Assembly: GCF_000497575.1 (NCBI RefSeq)
Contig: NZ_APJI01000002.1
Span: 1-64,000 of the forward strand
Direction of reading: 5' to 3'
Length of the DNA: 64,000 bases
DNA from: Afipia sp. OHSU_II-C1
Lineage (GTDB): Bacteria > Pseudomonadota > Alphaproteobacteria > Rhizobiales > Xanthobacteraceae
Both the position numbers and the translations under genes were made by a program. The notes beneath the pieces are model-generated. The model searched no databases and was not told the origin of the DNA. It saw only the letters and a program-made list of their open reading frames with translations. Below are positions 41,859 through 51,592 of the stretch, in pieces; the first letter of the stretch is position 1, and each line of letters opens with the position of its first letter.

Positions 41859-42182
41859 TCAATCGGCGTTGGCCTTGCGACCGCGGGACCAGATGAGCGT
41901 GAAGCTCTCGCCATCCTCGTCGTTGAAGAGGTTCGCGTAGATCGGAGCGTTGAAGCTCGGATCGTCCAGCTTGACCGAGAGGTAGTCGCGGCCTTCGCCG
42001 GAGCGCTTGGACCAGGCGGCGCCGATCTCAGCCCGGCCGACAAAGGCGCGGTGGCTCGGGGCGTTCTCGTTGCTGCTGTTCGTTTCAGGGACGAAGCGGA
42101 CGTTCTTGGCCTGGAAGGTGAGCGTGACGATTTCGCCGACGAAGCCTTGCTCGGTCTTGGTGAAGGTGCCGATGTTCGCCAT
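41859..42182 (-). CDS. DUF736-family protein (second copy)
   Basis: A 107-residue DUF736 protein: MANIGTFTKTEQGFVGEIVT, NAPSHRAFVGRAEIGAAWSK, RSGEGRDYLSVKLDDPSFNAP and IYANLFNDEDGESFTLIWSR. It starts at 42182 after AAGGAGAA. It shares a conserved long 5' leader with the DUF2493 gene at 44436. It differs from the copy at 35857 enough to be an old duplication within this element class. Confidence 0.88.
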   Translation of the reverse strand: MANIGTFTKTEQGFVGEIVTLTFQAKNVRFVPETNSSNENAPSHRAFVGRAEIGAAWSKRSGEGRDYLSVKLDDPSFNAPIYANLFNDEDGESFTLIWSRGRKANAD

Positions 42183-42726
42183 GATAGTTCTCCTTGCTCT
42201 CTGTTTCCGAGCCGCGACCATCGCGGTCTCGATGGCGACCGAAAGGCCGGAGACGATCGACGCCGCATCCGCTTGCGGACCGAAGCGCAGCGGAGGATGC
42301 CAGGCGGGCAACTTTCTTGCCTCGCGAGGAATGGGCGAAGCCCAGGGGAAGAAAGTTGAACGCCGGCATTGCGGCTAGGCGATCGAGGCGCAGCCGGTGT
42401 TCGGCCAGGTCAGGCCATCGTAGAGACCCGAATGGTGCGTGCTCTCGGAACAGAGAATCCCAAGGAGAACAAGCGAACATCACCGACACAGCACCGCAGG
42501 ATAAGGCAGCCTGCAAATCGTCCTGTCATCCCCCACGGCTACGTCCCGTTCCCCGAAACAGTCGGAACCGAACGCCGCGCCACCGCATCTTGATCGCCCG
42601 GAGCCGGAGGACTGGTTCCAAAGCGTTTCGGCTTACCGCGCGCATCGTGTGCAGGTCATGTCTGCGAGCTTGGGCTTTGATCCTACTCCGATCAGAACCC
42701 GCAGACGTGGGGGCGCGGCACAATTC
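42183..42726. other. Long leader of the DUF736 gene and otherwise empty sequence
   Basis: Bases 42183-42300 are the 5' leader of the DUF736 gene and share blocks with the DUF2493 leader: CATCGCGG at 42219 with GTGGCGAC-like bases after it, and CGAAGCGCAGCGGAGGATG at 42281-42299. From 42301 to 42726 I see no gene. Confidence 0.5.
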
Positions 42727-43206
42727 TCACCAGGTCGCGGCGCGGGACCTCGACAGTGCCGGCCGTCCGGTCCCAGCCGGCATAGCGGGCGGGGCTGCCG
42801 CAAGCCGCGTCCAGGCCGTCGCCCCGATCAAGACCGCGCCGATGACGGCAAAGGCCTGTCGCCAGAGATCCGACGTCATGGTGAGGCCGGAGAGGCCGAA
42901 GGTCGCGTAGTAGCCGCCGAGCGCGGCCGGGATCGCGAATATTAGCGCGACCGCGATGCGCAGAATGGGCGTACGGACGAACGAAAAGATGGCCTGCCCG
43001 ATGACGAGCACGAACACTGCGGTGACGACGCCAACGCCGATCGCGCCGAGCGGCCCGATTCCAGCGTGATACGCATAGAGGCCGGCACTCATGCCGATGA
43101 AGAACGGCAGTGCGTAGATCGCGAGCGTGAATAGCGCCCAGCAGAAGAAGCCGAGGCCGATAATGTTGAGGAGGATGCCGATGACAAGCATGGTGATGGC
43201 TCCCAT
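42727..43206 (-). CDS. Polytopic membrane protein of unknown function
   Basis: A protein of about 159 residues (ATG at 43206; an upstream start at 43245 is possible). It is mainly hydrophobic, with five segments: MLVIGILLNIIGLGFFCWALFTL, ALPFFIGMSAGLYAY, GPLGAIGVGVVTAVFVLVIG, ILRIAVALIFAIPAALGGYYA and AFAVIGAVLIGATAW. The tail is short and basic. Similar small membrane proteins occur at this position in related elements, but I know no function; entry exclusion or envelope roles are guesses. Confidence 0.65.
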   Translation of the reverse strand: MGAITMLVIGILLNIIGLGFFCWALFTLAIYALPFFIGMSAGLYAYHAGIGPLGAIGVGVVTAVFVLVIGQAIFSFVRTPILRIAVALIFAIPAALGGYYATFGLSGLTMTSDLWRQAFAVIGAVLIGATAWTRLAAAPPAMPAGTGRPALSRSRAATW

Positions 43207-43340
43207 GACAAAAGAGGCAAGGGTTGCGCCTTCCACCACCACCACGGCGCAACTATCTTAATAGCGAAAATGGTCCCGCAGCGACAGTGAAAGATCGAGA
43301 CAGAAGCCTACCGCAGGCGTGCCCAGGAGCTGTTCGAACA

Positions 43341-44306
43341 TCAACAAAACCGCTTGTCGGAGATGAGTTGATTGCCCGTTCGAACAGGATCATCAGTTCC
43401 TCTCGTATATGAAAACTTGTGATCACGGGAGTAGAGCTGCTGAATGGCACTCGCGACCATCGCGCTATTCAGCATTGCCACGCGTGCATCATCAGCATCA
43501 TCATTGGCGTTGCGAAGATTGAAGGCGCCCACAACCGCGAGCGTCGGCGAGACCGGAAGGTAAACATCAGTACCGTTCATGGCGAGGCCCGGCGCGAGAT
43601 CACCTTTCCGCCTCGCCGGGTCAGACCACGTGAGATAGAACGGACTGTCGCTTGTGATGAAGCCGCCGGAGCCTTCCGGGGCTCTCACCAACACCCACCC
43701 GCGCCTGAAAAGCAGCGGAAGGATGTGGTCGAGTAGCATGAGTTCCAGGCTGATCTGGTAGTTCTGATCAAGCGCCAGTTTGTACTTGCCGCTTTCGAAC
43801 GCTGCTTTCATCTCATCGTAGGACACGTCGTAGTCTTCGGGCAGCGCTCCTTGTTCTTTCGCTTTGGCAACGTCTGCCTCGTAGATTTCCTTTGTCGCTA
43901 TTCGTCCAGCGATATTCAGCCTGCCGATATCTTCGTGCAATTTGCGGATCATCTCTCGCATTGCAGGAGAACGCAGGGCCGTCAGACCGATGAGCGTGAG
44001 CAAATGCGCCTTATCATCTTCATTATCGAGCGTTCTCGCTTCATTGATGCGGACAAGAGCCTCGGCAAGCCTCGTCTCAAATTCGGAGAGCGCTTTCTCA
44101 AGCGCCTCATGATCCATGCCGTCTACATTGATGCGATTGAAGTAGTTCTGACAGGCAACGTCCTTTACGTTGGACTTGTAACTTTTCTTCCGCTTACGGT
44201 CGAAGACGGAGAGTTGGTGGCTCTTGCGGTATTGTTGAGCCCACTGCCGAAGATAGCACTGCGGAATATAGTGCTGTCTTACTGACCGTTTTCGACCTTT
44301 TCCCAT
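43341..44306 (-). CDS. DUF4238-family protein, probable cargo
   Basis: A 321-residue protein starting at the ATG at 44306 (MGKGRKRSVRQHYIPQCYLR). The DUF4238 hallmark is the N-terminal KR..RQHYIPQCYLRQW, followed by FDRKRKKSYKSNVKDVACQNYFN, SLELMLLDHILPLLFRRGWVLVRAPEGSGGFITSDSPF and YLPVSPTLAVVG. The function is unknown; the family is scattered in accessory regions and sometimes lies in defence islands. Its lower-GC codon use, compared with the neighbours, and the interruption of the usual gene order suggest that it was inserted as cargo. Confidence 0.8.
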   Translation of the reverse strand: MGKGRKRSVRQHYIPQCYLRQWAQQYRKSHQLSVFDRKRKKSYKSNVKDVACQNYFNRINVDGMDHEALEKALSEFETRLAEALVRINEARTLDNEDDKAHLLTLIGLTALRSPAMREMIRKLHEDIGRLNIAGRIATKEIYEADVAKAKEQGALPEDYDVSYDEMKAAFESGKYKLALDQNYQISLELMLLDHILPLLFRRGWVLVRAPEGSGGFITSDSPFYLTWSDPARRKGDLAPGLAMNGTDVYLPVSPTLAVVGAFNLRNANDDADDARVAMLNSAMVASAIQQLYSRDHKFSYTRGTDDPVRTGNQLISDKRFC

Positions 44307-44435
44307 GTGCATCTCCCCACCCCTAGCGCACCGCATAATATGCACCGGCTTGTCGCCGGAGTCCTGCGGCCGATCCGACAAGGCCACTCGATCAGTCGCC
44401 AAGAGAAGCCGTGCGACTGATCCCGGTGGCGGCGC

Positions 44436-45374
44436 TTACGCGCCGCCGGTACCGACCTTCCAGACCGGGATGCCGAGCCGGCGCGCCTTGTCGGCGAGGT
44501 TCGCCTGGATGCCGGAGCCCGGCGTAACCAGGATGCCGATCGGCAGCGTCTCGAGCATCGCGTCGTTTCGCTTGAACGGTGCGGCCTTGGCGTGCTTCGT
44601 CCAATCGGGCCGGAAGGCGATCTGTGGCACCTTGCGGTGATCGGCCCAGCGGGCGGCGATGCGTTCGGCGCCCTTCGGCGACCCGCCATGCAGCAGCACC
44701 ATGTCCGGGTGCTTGGTGCGAACCTGATCGAGCCTGTCCCAAATCAGGTGGTGATCGTTGAAGTCGAGACCGCCGGTGAAGGCGACCTTCGGTCCGGCCG
44801 GCAGCATGACTTCGGTCTCGGCCCGGCGCTTGGCTGCAAGGAAGTCGCGGCTGTCGATCACCGCTGCGGTCAGGGCGCGATGGTTCACCATCGAGCCGTT
44901 ACGGGGATGCCAGGGCGATCCGGTATGGCGCGCGAAGTGCTCGGCCGCCTGATCGCGGAAGAATTCCATCGTGTTGCGTCGCTCGATCAGCGTCATGCCC
45001 TCGGCTGTGAGGCGTTCGAGTTCGACCGAGCGGATCTCGGAGCCATCCTGTTCGCGTTGGCTGCGCCGTTGCGCCTGCTCGTTGTCATCGAGCTGTCGCT
45101 CGATCCGCTCGTTGGCACGGTGGAAGAGATTGACGGTCGACCACAGCAGGTCGTCGAGGTCGGGTTCGAGGCGGGTTTCGCTCAGAGTTACGATCAAGGC
45201 GTCGAAGATATCGGCGACGGCGCCAGCGACGGTGCGGGCTTCTGGCAGCGGTCGCGGATCGGGCTCGTCCTGGAAGGGACGATAGCCGTGGAGTTGAAGT
45301 TCGGCGAGGATGTGGTCGGTCGGGGATGTCGCGTGCGGCGGCTCGTAGCTGGTCTCGTCGTGATCGGTCGTCAT
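44436..45374 (-). CDS. DUF2493 (SLOG/YpsA-like) protein
   Basis: A 312-residue protein starting at the ATG at 45374 (MTTDHDETSYEPP). The N-terminal 180 residues are helical. The C-terminal DUF2493 domain is a Rossmann-like SLOG fold: KVAFTGGLDFNDHHLIWDRLDQVRTKHPDMVLLHGGSPKGAERIAARWADHRKV and then IGILVTPGSGIQANLADKARRLGIPVWKV. SLOG domains bind nucleotides or NAD-like ligands. DUF2493 genes are standard in this element class, role unknown. Confidence 0.87.
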   Translation of the reverse strand: MTTDHDETSYEPPHATSPTDHILAELQLHGYRPFQDEPDPRPLPEARTVAGAVADIFDALIVTLSETRLEPDLDDLLWSTVNLFHRANERIERQLDDNEQAQRRSQREQDGSEIRSVELERLTAEGMTLIERRNTMEFFRDQAAEHFARHTGSPWHPRNGSMVNHRALTAAVIDSRDFLAAKRRAETEVMLPAGPKVAFTGGLDFNDHHLIWDRLDQVRTKHPDMVLLHGGSPKGAERIAARWADHRKVPQIAFRPDWTKHAKAAPFKRNDAMLETLPIGILVTPGSGIQANLADKARRLGIPVWKVGTGGA

Positions 45375-45759
45375 GGGAAATTTCCTTTTGTCGGATCGGC
45401 TGCGCTCATCGCGGCCTTCGTGGCGACGAAAAGCGGCGGGCGGACCGGACCTGCACCGCCGAGCGCAGCGACAGCGGCCGAAGCGCAGCGGAGGATGGCG
45501 GGAGCCGGCTATTTTGTTTCGCGATGTAAAGCGCCCACCCCGGGGCCCCGTCGCGCTTTTGCGCGATGGGGTGGACTTGGGGCGCGACGGAAAATAGTCG
45601 GCGGACGCCATTGCAGGGGCCGGGCCGTTTGCCGCCTCGATCGCCCTCTCAGAAGGCCGTGAGCGCGGCCCTCTCCGACACCGAAGGAAGGCGTCCCGAC
45701 GGAGACCGCCGAAAAAGTCCGGAGCGGCGCACGCCTGGCTTCCCGTTCCGGCCCTCGCC
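45375..45759. other. Leader of the DUF2493 gene plus a strong hairpin
   Basis: Bases 45375-45497 form the DUF2493 leader, sharing CGAAGCGCAGCGGAGGATG (45479-45497) and CATCGCGG (45407) with the DUF736 leader. CCCCGTCGCGC-TTTT-GCGCGATGGGG (45546-45571) is an 11-bp hairpin that probably terminates the Toprim transcript. No gene seen. Confidence 0.55.
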
Positions 45760-46815
45760 TCAGAGCGACATGAACCGTGCGACATCTTCCGGTGCGAGTT
45801 GCACTCGCAAGGCTGCTCGCAGCGCATCGACACTGAGGCGGCGCAGGTCTTCATTAAAGTCGTCGCCGTGGGGCGATAGCGCGACCGCGTCGATCCGGGC
45901 CATGCGTGCGCGGTCGAACAGTCCAGCCATCGCGCCATCACCGGCCGGATCGTTATCGCGAACGACATAGAGCCTGCGCAGCGTCACCGGAAACAGGATG
46001 GCGGTGAGGTGCGCGGCCGACAGCGCAGCCATCATCGGCATGGACGGCATGACGCAACGAAGCGACAGCATGGTCTCGATGCCTTCGCCGGCGGCTGCGA
46101 CGTCGTGTGCAGCGCCGAAGCGGACCGCGTTGCCGAGGAGATGGCCCATCGCGCGCCGCGGCGTATCGATCGGCGCCTTGCCGTCGCCCGTCGGGGCGAG
46201 CCAAGACGGTGCAAGATAAGTGCGATGCGCTCCGGTGATGCGGCCGTCGCAATCGGTGACGGCTGCGATCATCGCCGGCCAGGTCTCAGTTGCCGCATAG
46301 CGGTCCGGGCGATAGTAGCAACGCGGATGGAAACGTAAGGCTCCGGTTCCGTGCAAAGCCGTAATGCCGCGTGTGCGCAGATACGTCTCTACGACAGTGC
46401 CCGCAATCGGTTGCGACATCGCGAACAGGCGACGTGCCGATTCCGGCGAGCCGGCCGATGCGGATGCTGGACGAGGCTTAGGCTCGGGATCCGGTTTTGG
46501 CCGTGGCAGACTGAGGAACCGTCGGGCTTCGTCGACGATGTCGTGGAAGTCGACAAGGCCAAGCGACTGCCGGATGACGTCGAGCAAGTCGCCATGTTCG
46601 CCTGTGGCCGCGTCGGTCCATTTGCCCGCGGCGCCTTTGCCGGATTCAGGACCGCTCAAACGGACGAACATTGAGCGGCCGGGTGTGTTCTTGATGTCGC
46701 CGACCAGCCAATAGCGGCCTTCGCGGCGACCGTTCGAGAGATAACAGCGGCACACCGCCTCGGCCTCGCGCGCGAGGCGGTGCGCCAGTTCACCGGCATA
46801 TCCCGCCATGGTCAT
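45760..46815 (-). CDS. Toprim-domain (primase-like) protein
   Basis: A 351-residue protein starting at the ATG at 46815, which overlaps the helicase stop. The N-terminal part holds CRCYLSNGRREGRYWLVGD and GKWTDAATGEHGDLLDVIR (DnaG-like zinc-less primase leader). The Toprim domain is at VAAAGEGIETMLSLRC (the catalytic glutamate), then LYVVRDNDPAGDGAM (DxD). It is likely a primase or accessory helicase partner for element replication with the strawberry-notch helicase, to which it is translationally coupled. Confidence 0.88.
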   Translation of the reverse strand: MTMAGYAGELAHRLAREAEAVCRCYLSNGRREGRYWLVGDIKNTPGRSMFVRLSGPESGKGAAGKWTDAATGEHGDLLDVIRQSLGLVDFHDIVDEARRFLSLPRPKPDPEPKPRPASASAGSPESARRLFAMSQPIAGTVVETYLRTRGITALHGTGALRFHPRCYYRPDRYAATETWPAMIAAVTDCDGRITGAHRTYLAPSWLAPTGDGKAPIDTPRRAMGHLLGNAVRFGAAHDVAAAGEGIETMLSLRCVMPSMPMMAALSAAHLTAILFPVTLRRLYVVRDNDPAGDGAMAGLFDRARMARIDAVALSPHGDDFNEDLRRLSVDALRAALRVQLAPEDVARFMSL

Positions 46816-49800
46816 GCCGCCCGCTCTGCGACGCGCGTGACGGGATAGCGTTCCAGCACCTTGGCCAGGACGGCGACACCACCCGCATCGATCGGGACGA
46901 ACAGGCGGAGCTTCCATGAGATGATCTCATGGAACAGGCCGTAGGCACGCAGCCGGTCTCGCATAGCGTCGGTGAAGCCGGTCAACTCGATGCGGTTCGC
47001 GCCCATCACGCGCACGCGGCGAAGCTGAAGGTCCTCGGCAAGACCGAGCACGGTCTTGCCGTCGAGCAATGCCGCAAGTGCGGCATCGGGCGTGAGCGTC
47101 ACGGCGCTGGTCTCGATCGCAGTCGCGACCCATGCGGGCGAGACTCTGCGGCCGATGATGCGCTCGCCGGAATCGGTTTGGAGCCGATAGACGCGCGTCG
47201 ATTCATTCGGCAGGCGCTTCCAGATCGGCAACAACAGACCGGCAACGATATGGATCTCGCTATCGGTGAACTCAGGCACGTCCACGACTTCTGCCGACCA
47301 GGTCTGCGCGAAGGTCTCACGGTCGGCCTCCTGCCAATGGGTCTGCGGCATCACGGCCAGCGGCGTGACCGAATGCTCCATCGGGCGAATCAGGCGAACA
47401 CGGCGTTCGACCTGCCCATCGTCCAGCATGACGCTGCGGGCCGGCACCTGCACGGCGGCGCGGCCGGACTGGCTGTTGACCAAGAGCACGGCGCGGGGAT
47501 CCGACAGGCGATCCAAAGCATCATCGAGCGTAACCGGCCGGTTGCGCTCGCGCTGGGTGATCGTGAGCAACCGCGTCTCGGCCGACGTGCCGGGATGGGT
47601 GTAGATCGTCTGCCGGTCCGTAACGGTGAAGCTCTCGGCTGTCAGCGTCTCCAGACCGACATCATATGTGCCCGACGCGATCGCGCCCTCGATGCGCGCA
47701 GTCAATAACTGCTCGAAAGAGGTGAACAGAATGTTCTGGAGATCGATGGTCAACGCCAGCAGACGGTTGAAGAACGTAGTGATCGGCGGCAGGTCGTCCT
47801 TGATGCCATTGGAATCCGTCAGCTTGAGCCCGGTCGCGTCCTCGAACGTCTGGAGCGAACACCCCTCGACCTTGCCCATCACCAGCAGGAGGTAGAGCTG
47901 ACGCAAGGCGTCGCGTGCGTAGTGACTCTCCAGATTGTCTTCAGGTCTGAACAGACCCTGACCGCCGGTCTGGCGCTGCCCTTTGGTGATAGCGCCGAGC
48001 GTGTCGAGGCGCCGCGCGATGGTCGACAGGAACCGCTTCTCGGCCTTCACGTTCGTGGCGATCGGCCGAAACAGCGGCGGTTGCGCCTGGTTGGTGCGAT
48101 TGGTGCGGCCGAGCCCTTGGATCGCGGCATCGGCCTTCCAACCGGCCTCCAAGAGATAATGTATCCGCAGCCGCCGGTTCTTCGCCGATAGCTCCGCGTG
48201 ATAGCTACGCCCGGTGCCGCCGGCATCCGAGAACACCAGGATTCGCTTGACGTCATCCATGAACGCCTGCGTCTCGCCGAGATTGGCAGAGCCAGCGCGG
48301 TTCTCAACAACCAGACGATCGACTTTGTCCGATCCTGTCTTGCGGATGATCCTGCGGGAGCGGCCAGTCACCTCCGCCACCGTGTCGGTACCGAAGCGCT
48401 GGACGATCTGGTCGAGCGCGCCGTGGACCGGTGGCAATGACGCCAGCTTCTCAATGAGGCCGTTGCGGCGGGCAACAGCCTCACGGCTCTGGACCGGTTG
48501 ACCATCGCGGTACACCGGCCGCGACGACAGATTGCCCTCGCTATCGGTGAACGGCTCGAAGAGCTGGGTGGGGAAGCTGTGTGCCAGATAGTCCAGCACA
48601 TATTCGCGCGGCGTGATGTCGACCTGCACGTCCGCCCAATCCTCGGTCGGAATTTCAGCGAGGCGGCGTTCCATCAGCGCCTCGCCGGTCGAAACGATCT
48701 GGATCACCGCGGCGTGGCCGTCTTTCAGATCGCGCTCGACGGACGCGATCAGCGACGGCGTCTTCATCGCGGTGATGAGGTGATTGAAGAAGCGCTGCTT
48801 GGCGCTCTCGAAGGCGGAGCGCGCGGCCGATTTGGCCTGCGCGTTCAGCGTACCGGTCGAGCCGGTGATATTCGCCGCCCGCATTGCGGCGTCGAGGTTG
48901 TTGTGAATGATCGAGAACGCCCCGGCATATTCGTCGTAAATGCCGATCTGCTCGTGGGTGAGTCGGTGTTCGACCAGTTCGTACTCGACGCCCTCATAAG
49001 ACAGCGAACGCGCCGCGTAGAGCCCGAGCGCCTTCATGTCGCGCGCCAGGACTTCCATGGCCGCGACGCCGCCAGCTTCGATTGCTTCCACGAATTCGCC
49101 ACGCGTGGCGAAGGGAAAGTCCTCATCGCCCCAGAGTCCGAGCCGCTGGGCATAGGCCAAATTGTGAACCGTGGTGGCGCCGGTCGCCGACACATAGAGA
49201 ATGCGTGCGTTCGGCAACGCATGTTGCAGGCGCAGTCCGGCGCGGCCCTGCTGCGAGGCGGCCTGATCGCCGCGCTCGCCCTTGCCGCCGGCCGCGTTCT
49301 GCATCGCGTGCGATTCGTCGAACACGATCACGCCGTCGAAATCAGTGCCGAGCCAATCGATGATCTGCCGGACACGGGACACCTTCTCGTCACGCGCGTC
49401 GGAACGCAGTGTCGCGTATGTCGTGAACAGAATGCCTTCGCCGAGGCGGATCGACGTGCCCTGACGGAAGCGCGACAGCGGCGTCACCAGCAGGCGCTCA
49501 AGCCCGAGCGCCGACCAGTCGCGCTGGGCGTCCTCGATCAGCTTGTCGGACTTGCTGATCCAGACCGCGCGGCGGCGGCCCTTAAGCCAGTTGTCGAGCA
49601 AAATGCCGGCGACCTGACGGCCCTTGCCGGCGCCGGTGCCGTCGCCGAGAAACCAGCCGCGCCGGAATCGCACGGCATTCTTTGCATCGTCCCGCGCGGC
49701 GGTGACGAGATCAAAGGTCTCGTCGACGGTCCACAATCCGGCGAGAAATTCCGCATGGGCCTCGCCGGCATAAATGACGGATTCGATCTGGGCGTCGGAC

Positions 49801-51149
49801 AACAGCCCGTCCGTGATGACATTCGCCGGCAAGTGCGGTCGATAGGCCGGGACCGGCGGCGCGACCGACGCCATCGCAGCCGACTGCACCAGCTTGGTGG
49901 GATGCGCCTGAGAGCCGGGAATACGGATCGATTGCAATCCGTATTCTTCATAAAGCGTATCCGTGAGCCTGACGCTTTCGGCGGGCAACCATGCAACCGT
50001 CTCAAAGGCGAGCTCGATCCCTTCAGGCTCCGGAGCTGGGGCGGAGGATGGGCGCATCGCGTAAGCGCGCACCGTTCGCGGCATCGCCGGACGCGAGATC
50101 GGCAGAGACACGGCGCTCGCGACCGGTAGGCGCGGTGGCACGTGCTGCATCACCCAGCCAAGCAGCGCGGCCGCGTCCGATGCGACCCCTGGTGATGCTG
50201 GGAACGTCGCCGCATCTTGGGCCGGCGCCTTGTCGATCACGGTCAGGCGCGTGTCGACGGTCGTGCCATGCTTGGCGTAAACCGCTCCATCGATGGCAGC
50301 GGAGAAGACAATGCGTGCTTGGACCTGCAGGTCAACGAACGCCTCCCGCCAAGCTGGGTTCTCGGGCGAGAAGCTTGCCCCCGTGATCGCGACCAGGCGT
50401 CCGCCCTCAGGAAGGCGTGCCAAAGCGGACGAGATGTGCCGCAGGGCCGCGTCTGTCATGCGGCGATCGACATGCGCGACCGCGGAGAATGGCGGATTCA
50501 TCAGCACGACGCTCGGTATGATGCCGGCGTCGAGATGATCGTCGATGTGGGCGGCGTCGTAGCGAGTGACGGCGGTACCGGGGAAGAGATGCGAGAGAAG
50601 ATATGCGCGGGTATCGGCGAACTCATTGAGAACAAGCGACGCGCTCGACAACTCAGCGAGAACAGCAAGCAAGCCGGTGCCGGCCGAAGGCTCCAGCACG
50701 CGATCGGCGGGTGAGATCGCGGCGGCGACGCTCGCGGCGAACCCCAATGCGATCGGCGTCGAGAACTGCTGAAGCGCCTCGCTCTCTTCGGAGCGGCGCG
50801 TGTGGGTGGGAAGTAGGCTCGTGATCTTGGCCAGCATCGGCAGCATGGCGGCGGGCGACGCGGCACGCGCGCGCATGGCGGGACCGAATCTGCGGATGAA
50901 CAGGACGGTCGCAGCCTCACAAGCGTCGTAAGCCGCCTTCCAATCCCAAGCGCCATCGGCGTCGGATGCGCTGAAGGCGTTTTCCATGGCCGTGCGCAGC
51001 ATCGGCGCATCGATGCGCTGACCGCGCTCGAGGTGAGGAAGCAAACACTGCGCGACCCTGGCGATGGCGTCGACCTTCGTTACAGAACCGGGCGCAGTGG
51101 AATGGGATGTGGCCGCGAGAGCGGCCACGGATACGAATGTCGGTGTCAT
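46812..51149 (-). CDS. Strawberry-notch-family helicase with N-terminal methyltransferase-like domain
   Basis: A 1445-residue protein. The N-terminal region has a methyltransferase-like core: RVLEPSAGTGLLAVLAEL (150-167) and VVLMNPPFSAVAHVD (215-229, the NPPF motif of N6-adenine methylases). The strawberry-notch helicase follows: FLGDGTGAGKGRQVAGILLDNW (500-521), RRAVWISKSDKLIEDAQRDW, DESHAMQNAAGG (611-622, DExH), YVSATGATTVHNLAYAQRLG and VFSDAGGTGRSYHA. It is the standard large helicase of these elements and probably remodels DNA or protein during transfer or establishment. The 5' leader is loosely related to those of parB and ardC. Confidence 0.9.
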   Translation of the reverse strand: MTPTFVSVAALAATSHSTAPGSVTKVDAIARVAQCLLPHLERGQRIDAPMLRTAMENAFSASDADGAWDWKAAYDACEAATVLFIRRFGPAMRARAASPAAMLPMLAKITSLLPTHTRRSEESEALQQFSTPIALGFAASVAAAISPADRVLEPSAGTGLLAVLAELSSASLVLNEFADTRAYLLSHLFPGTAVTRYDAAHIDDHLDAGIIPSVVLMNPPFSAVAHVDRRMTDAALRHISSALARLPEGGRLVAITGASFSPENPAWREAFVDLQVQARIVFSAAIDGAVYAKHGTTVDTRLTVIDKAPAQDAATFPASPGVASDAAALLGWVMQHVPPRLPVASAVSLPISRPAMPRTVRAYAMRPSSAPAPEPEGIELAFETVAWLPAESVRLTDTLYEEYGLQSIRIPGSQAHPTKLVQSAAMASVAPPVPAYRPHLPANVITDGLLSDAQIESVIYAGEAHAEFLAGLWTVDETFDLVTAARDDAKNAVRFRRGWFLGDGTGAGKGRQVAGILLDNWLKGRRRAVWISKSDKLIEDAQRDWSALGLERLLVTPLSRFRQGTSIRLGEGILFTTYATLRSDARDEKVSRVRQIIDWLGTDFDGVIVFDESHAMQNAAGGKGERGDQAASQQGRAGLRLQHALPNARILYVSATGATTVHNLAYAQRLGLWGDEDFPFATRGEFVEAIEAGGVAAMEVLARDMKALGLYAARSLSYEGVEYELVEHRLTHEQIGIYDEYAGAFSIIHNNLDAAMRAANITGSTGTLNAQAKSAARSAFESAKQRFFNHLITAMKTPSLIASVERDLKDGHAAVIQIVSTGEALMERRLAEIPTEDWADVQVDITPREYVLDYLAHSFPTQLFEPFTDSEGNLSSRPVYRDGQPVQSREAVARRNGLIEKLASLPPVHGALDQIVQRFGTDTVAEVTGRSRRIIRKTGSDKVDRLVVENRAGSANLGETQAFMDDVKRILVFSDAGGTGRSYHAELSAKNRRLRIHYLLEAGWKADAAIQGLGRTNRTNQAQPPLFRPIATNVKAEKRFLSTIARRLDTLGAITKGQRQTGGQGLFRPEDNLESHYARDALRQLYLLLVMGKVEGCSLQTFEDATGLKLTDSNGIKDDLPPITTFFNRLLALTIDLQNILFTSFEQLLTARIEGAIASGTYDVGLETLTAESFTVTDRQTIYTHPGTSAETRLLTITQRERNRPVTLDDALDRLSDPRAVLLVNSQSGRAAVQVPARSVMLDDGQVERRVRLIRPMEHSVTPLAVMPQTHWQEADRETFAQTWSAEVVDVPEFTDSEIHIVAGLLLPIWKRLPNESTRVYRLQTDSGERIIGRRVSPAWVATAIETSAVTLTPDAALAALLDGKTVLGLAEDLQLRRVRVMGANRIELTGFTDAMRDRLRAYGLFHEIISWKLRLFVPIDAGGVAVLAKVLERYPVTRVAERAA

Positions 51150-51239
51150 GGGAGAACCTCGGAGAGCGGAATCGGGATGAACCGTCGGACGCTCTCTCGA
51201 CCACGCCGGCTCAAACCCCTCCCGGCCCGACTCTCCCTT

Positions 51240-51488
51240 TCATGGCAGCGCAGACACTGGTTCGCTGGACGAACTCACCGGCGGCCGATAGGCGTCATAT
51301 GGATTGCCATCGGCGAGGTGGCCGAAGGGCGTGAAGACGTAGTCGGTTCCGTCACGCCCGACGGCGCAGATGACGTATCGCGTTTCACCTGTCACGGCGT
51401 CGGTGCATTCCATCAGCGCGAGATTGCCGTCGGATGCCGCGCGGAGCAGCGTGTTGAAGTTGTCGCGGGCGTGATCAGGGATGCTCAT
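51240..51488 (-). CDS. DUF6117-like small protein
   Basis: An 82-residue protein starting at the ATG at 51488: MSIPDHARDNFNTLLRAASD then GNLALMECTDAVTGETRYVI, CAVGRDGTDYVFTPFGHLADG and NPYDAYRPP. I remember this as a family called DUF6117, a conserved small protein beside the parB/strawberry-notch genes of these elements; function unknown. Confidence 0.75.
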   Translation of the reverse strand: MSIPDHARDNFNTLLRAASDGNLALMECTDAVTGETRYVICAVGRDGTDYVFTPFGHLADGNPYDAYRPPVSSSSEPVSALP

Positions 51489-51592
51489 GGTCTGCCTCCA
51501 AAACGAAAAAGCCCGGCACAAGGCCGGGCGGGAGTGAATCGGGAAGAGATAAAGGGTGCGGAGCGACCAAAGCCGCTCCGCACCGCTCAGCC

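Noticed and set aside
45375-45968. Upstream extension of the DUF2493 frame
   Set aside because: It crosses the terminator hairpin and conserved leader and overlaps the Toprim gene; similarity starts at 45374.
48498-50129. 543-codon plus-strand frame inside the helicase gene
   Set aside because: Antisense shadow of the strawberry-notch gene, without family motifs.
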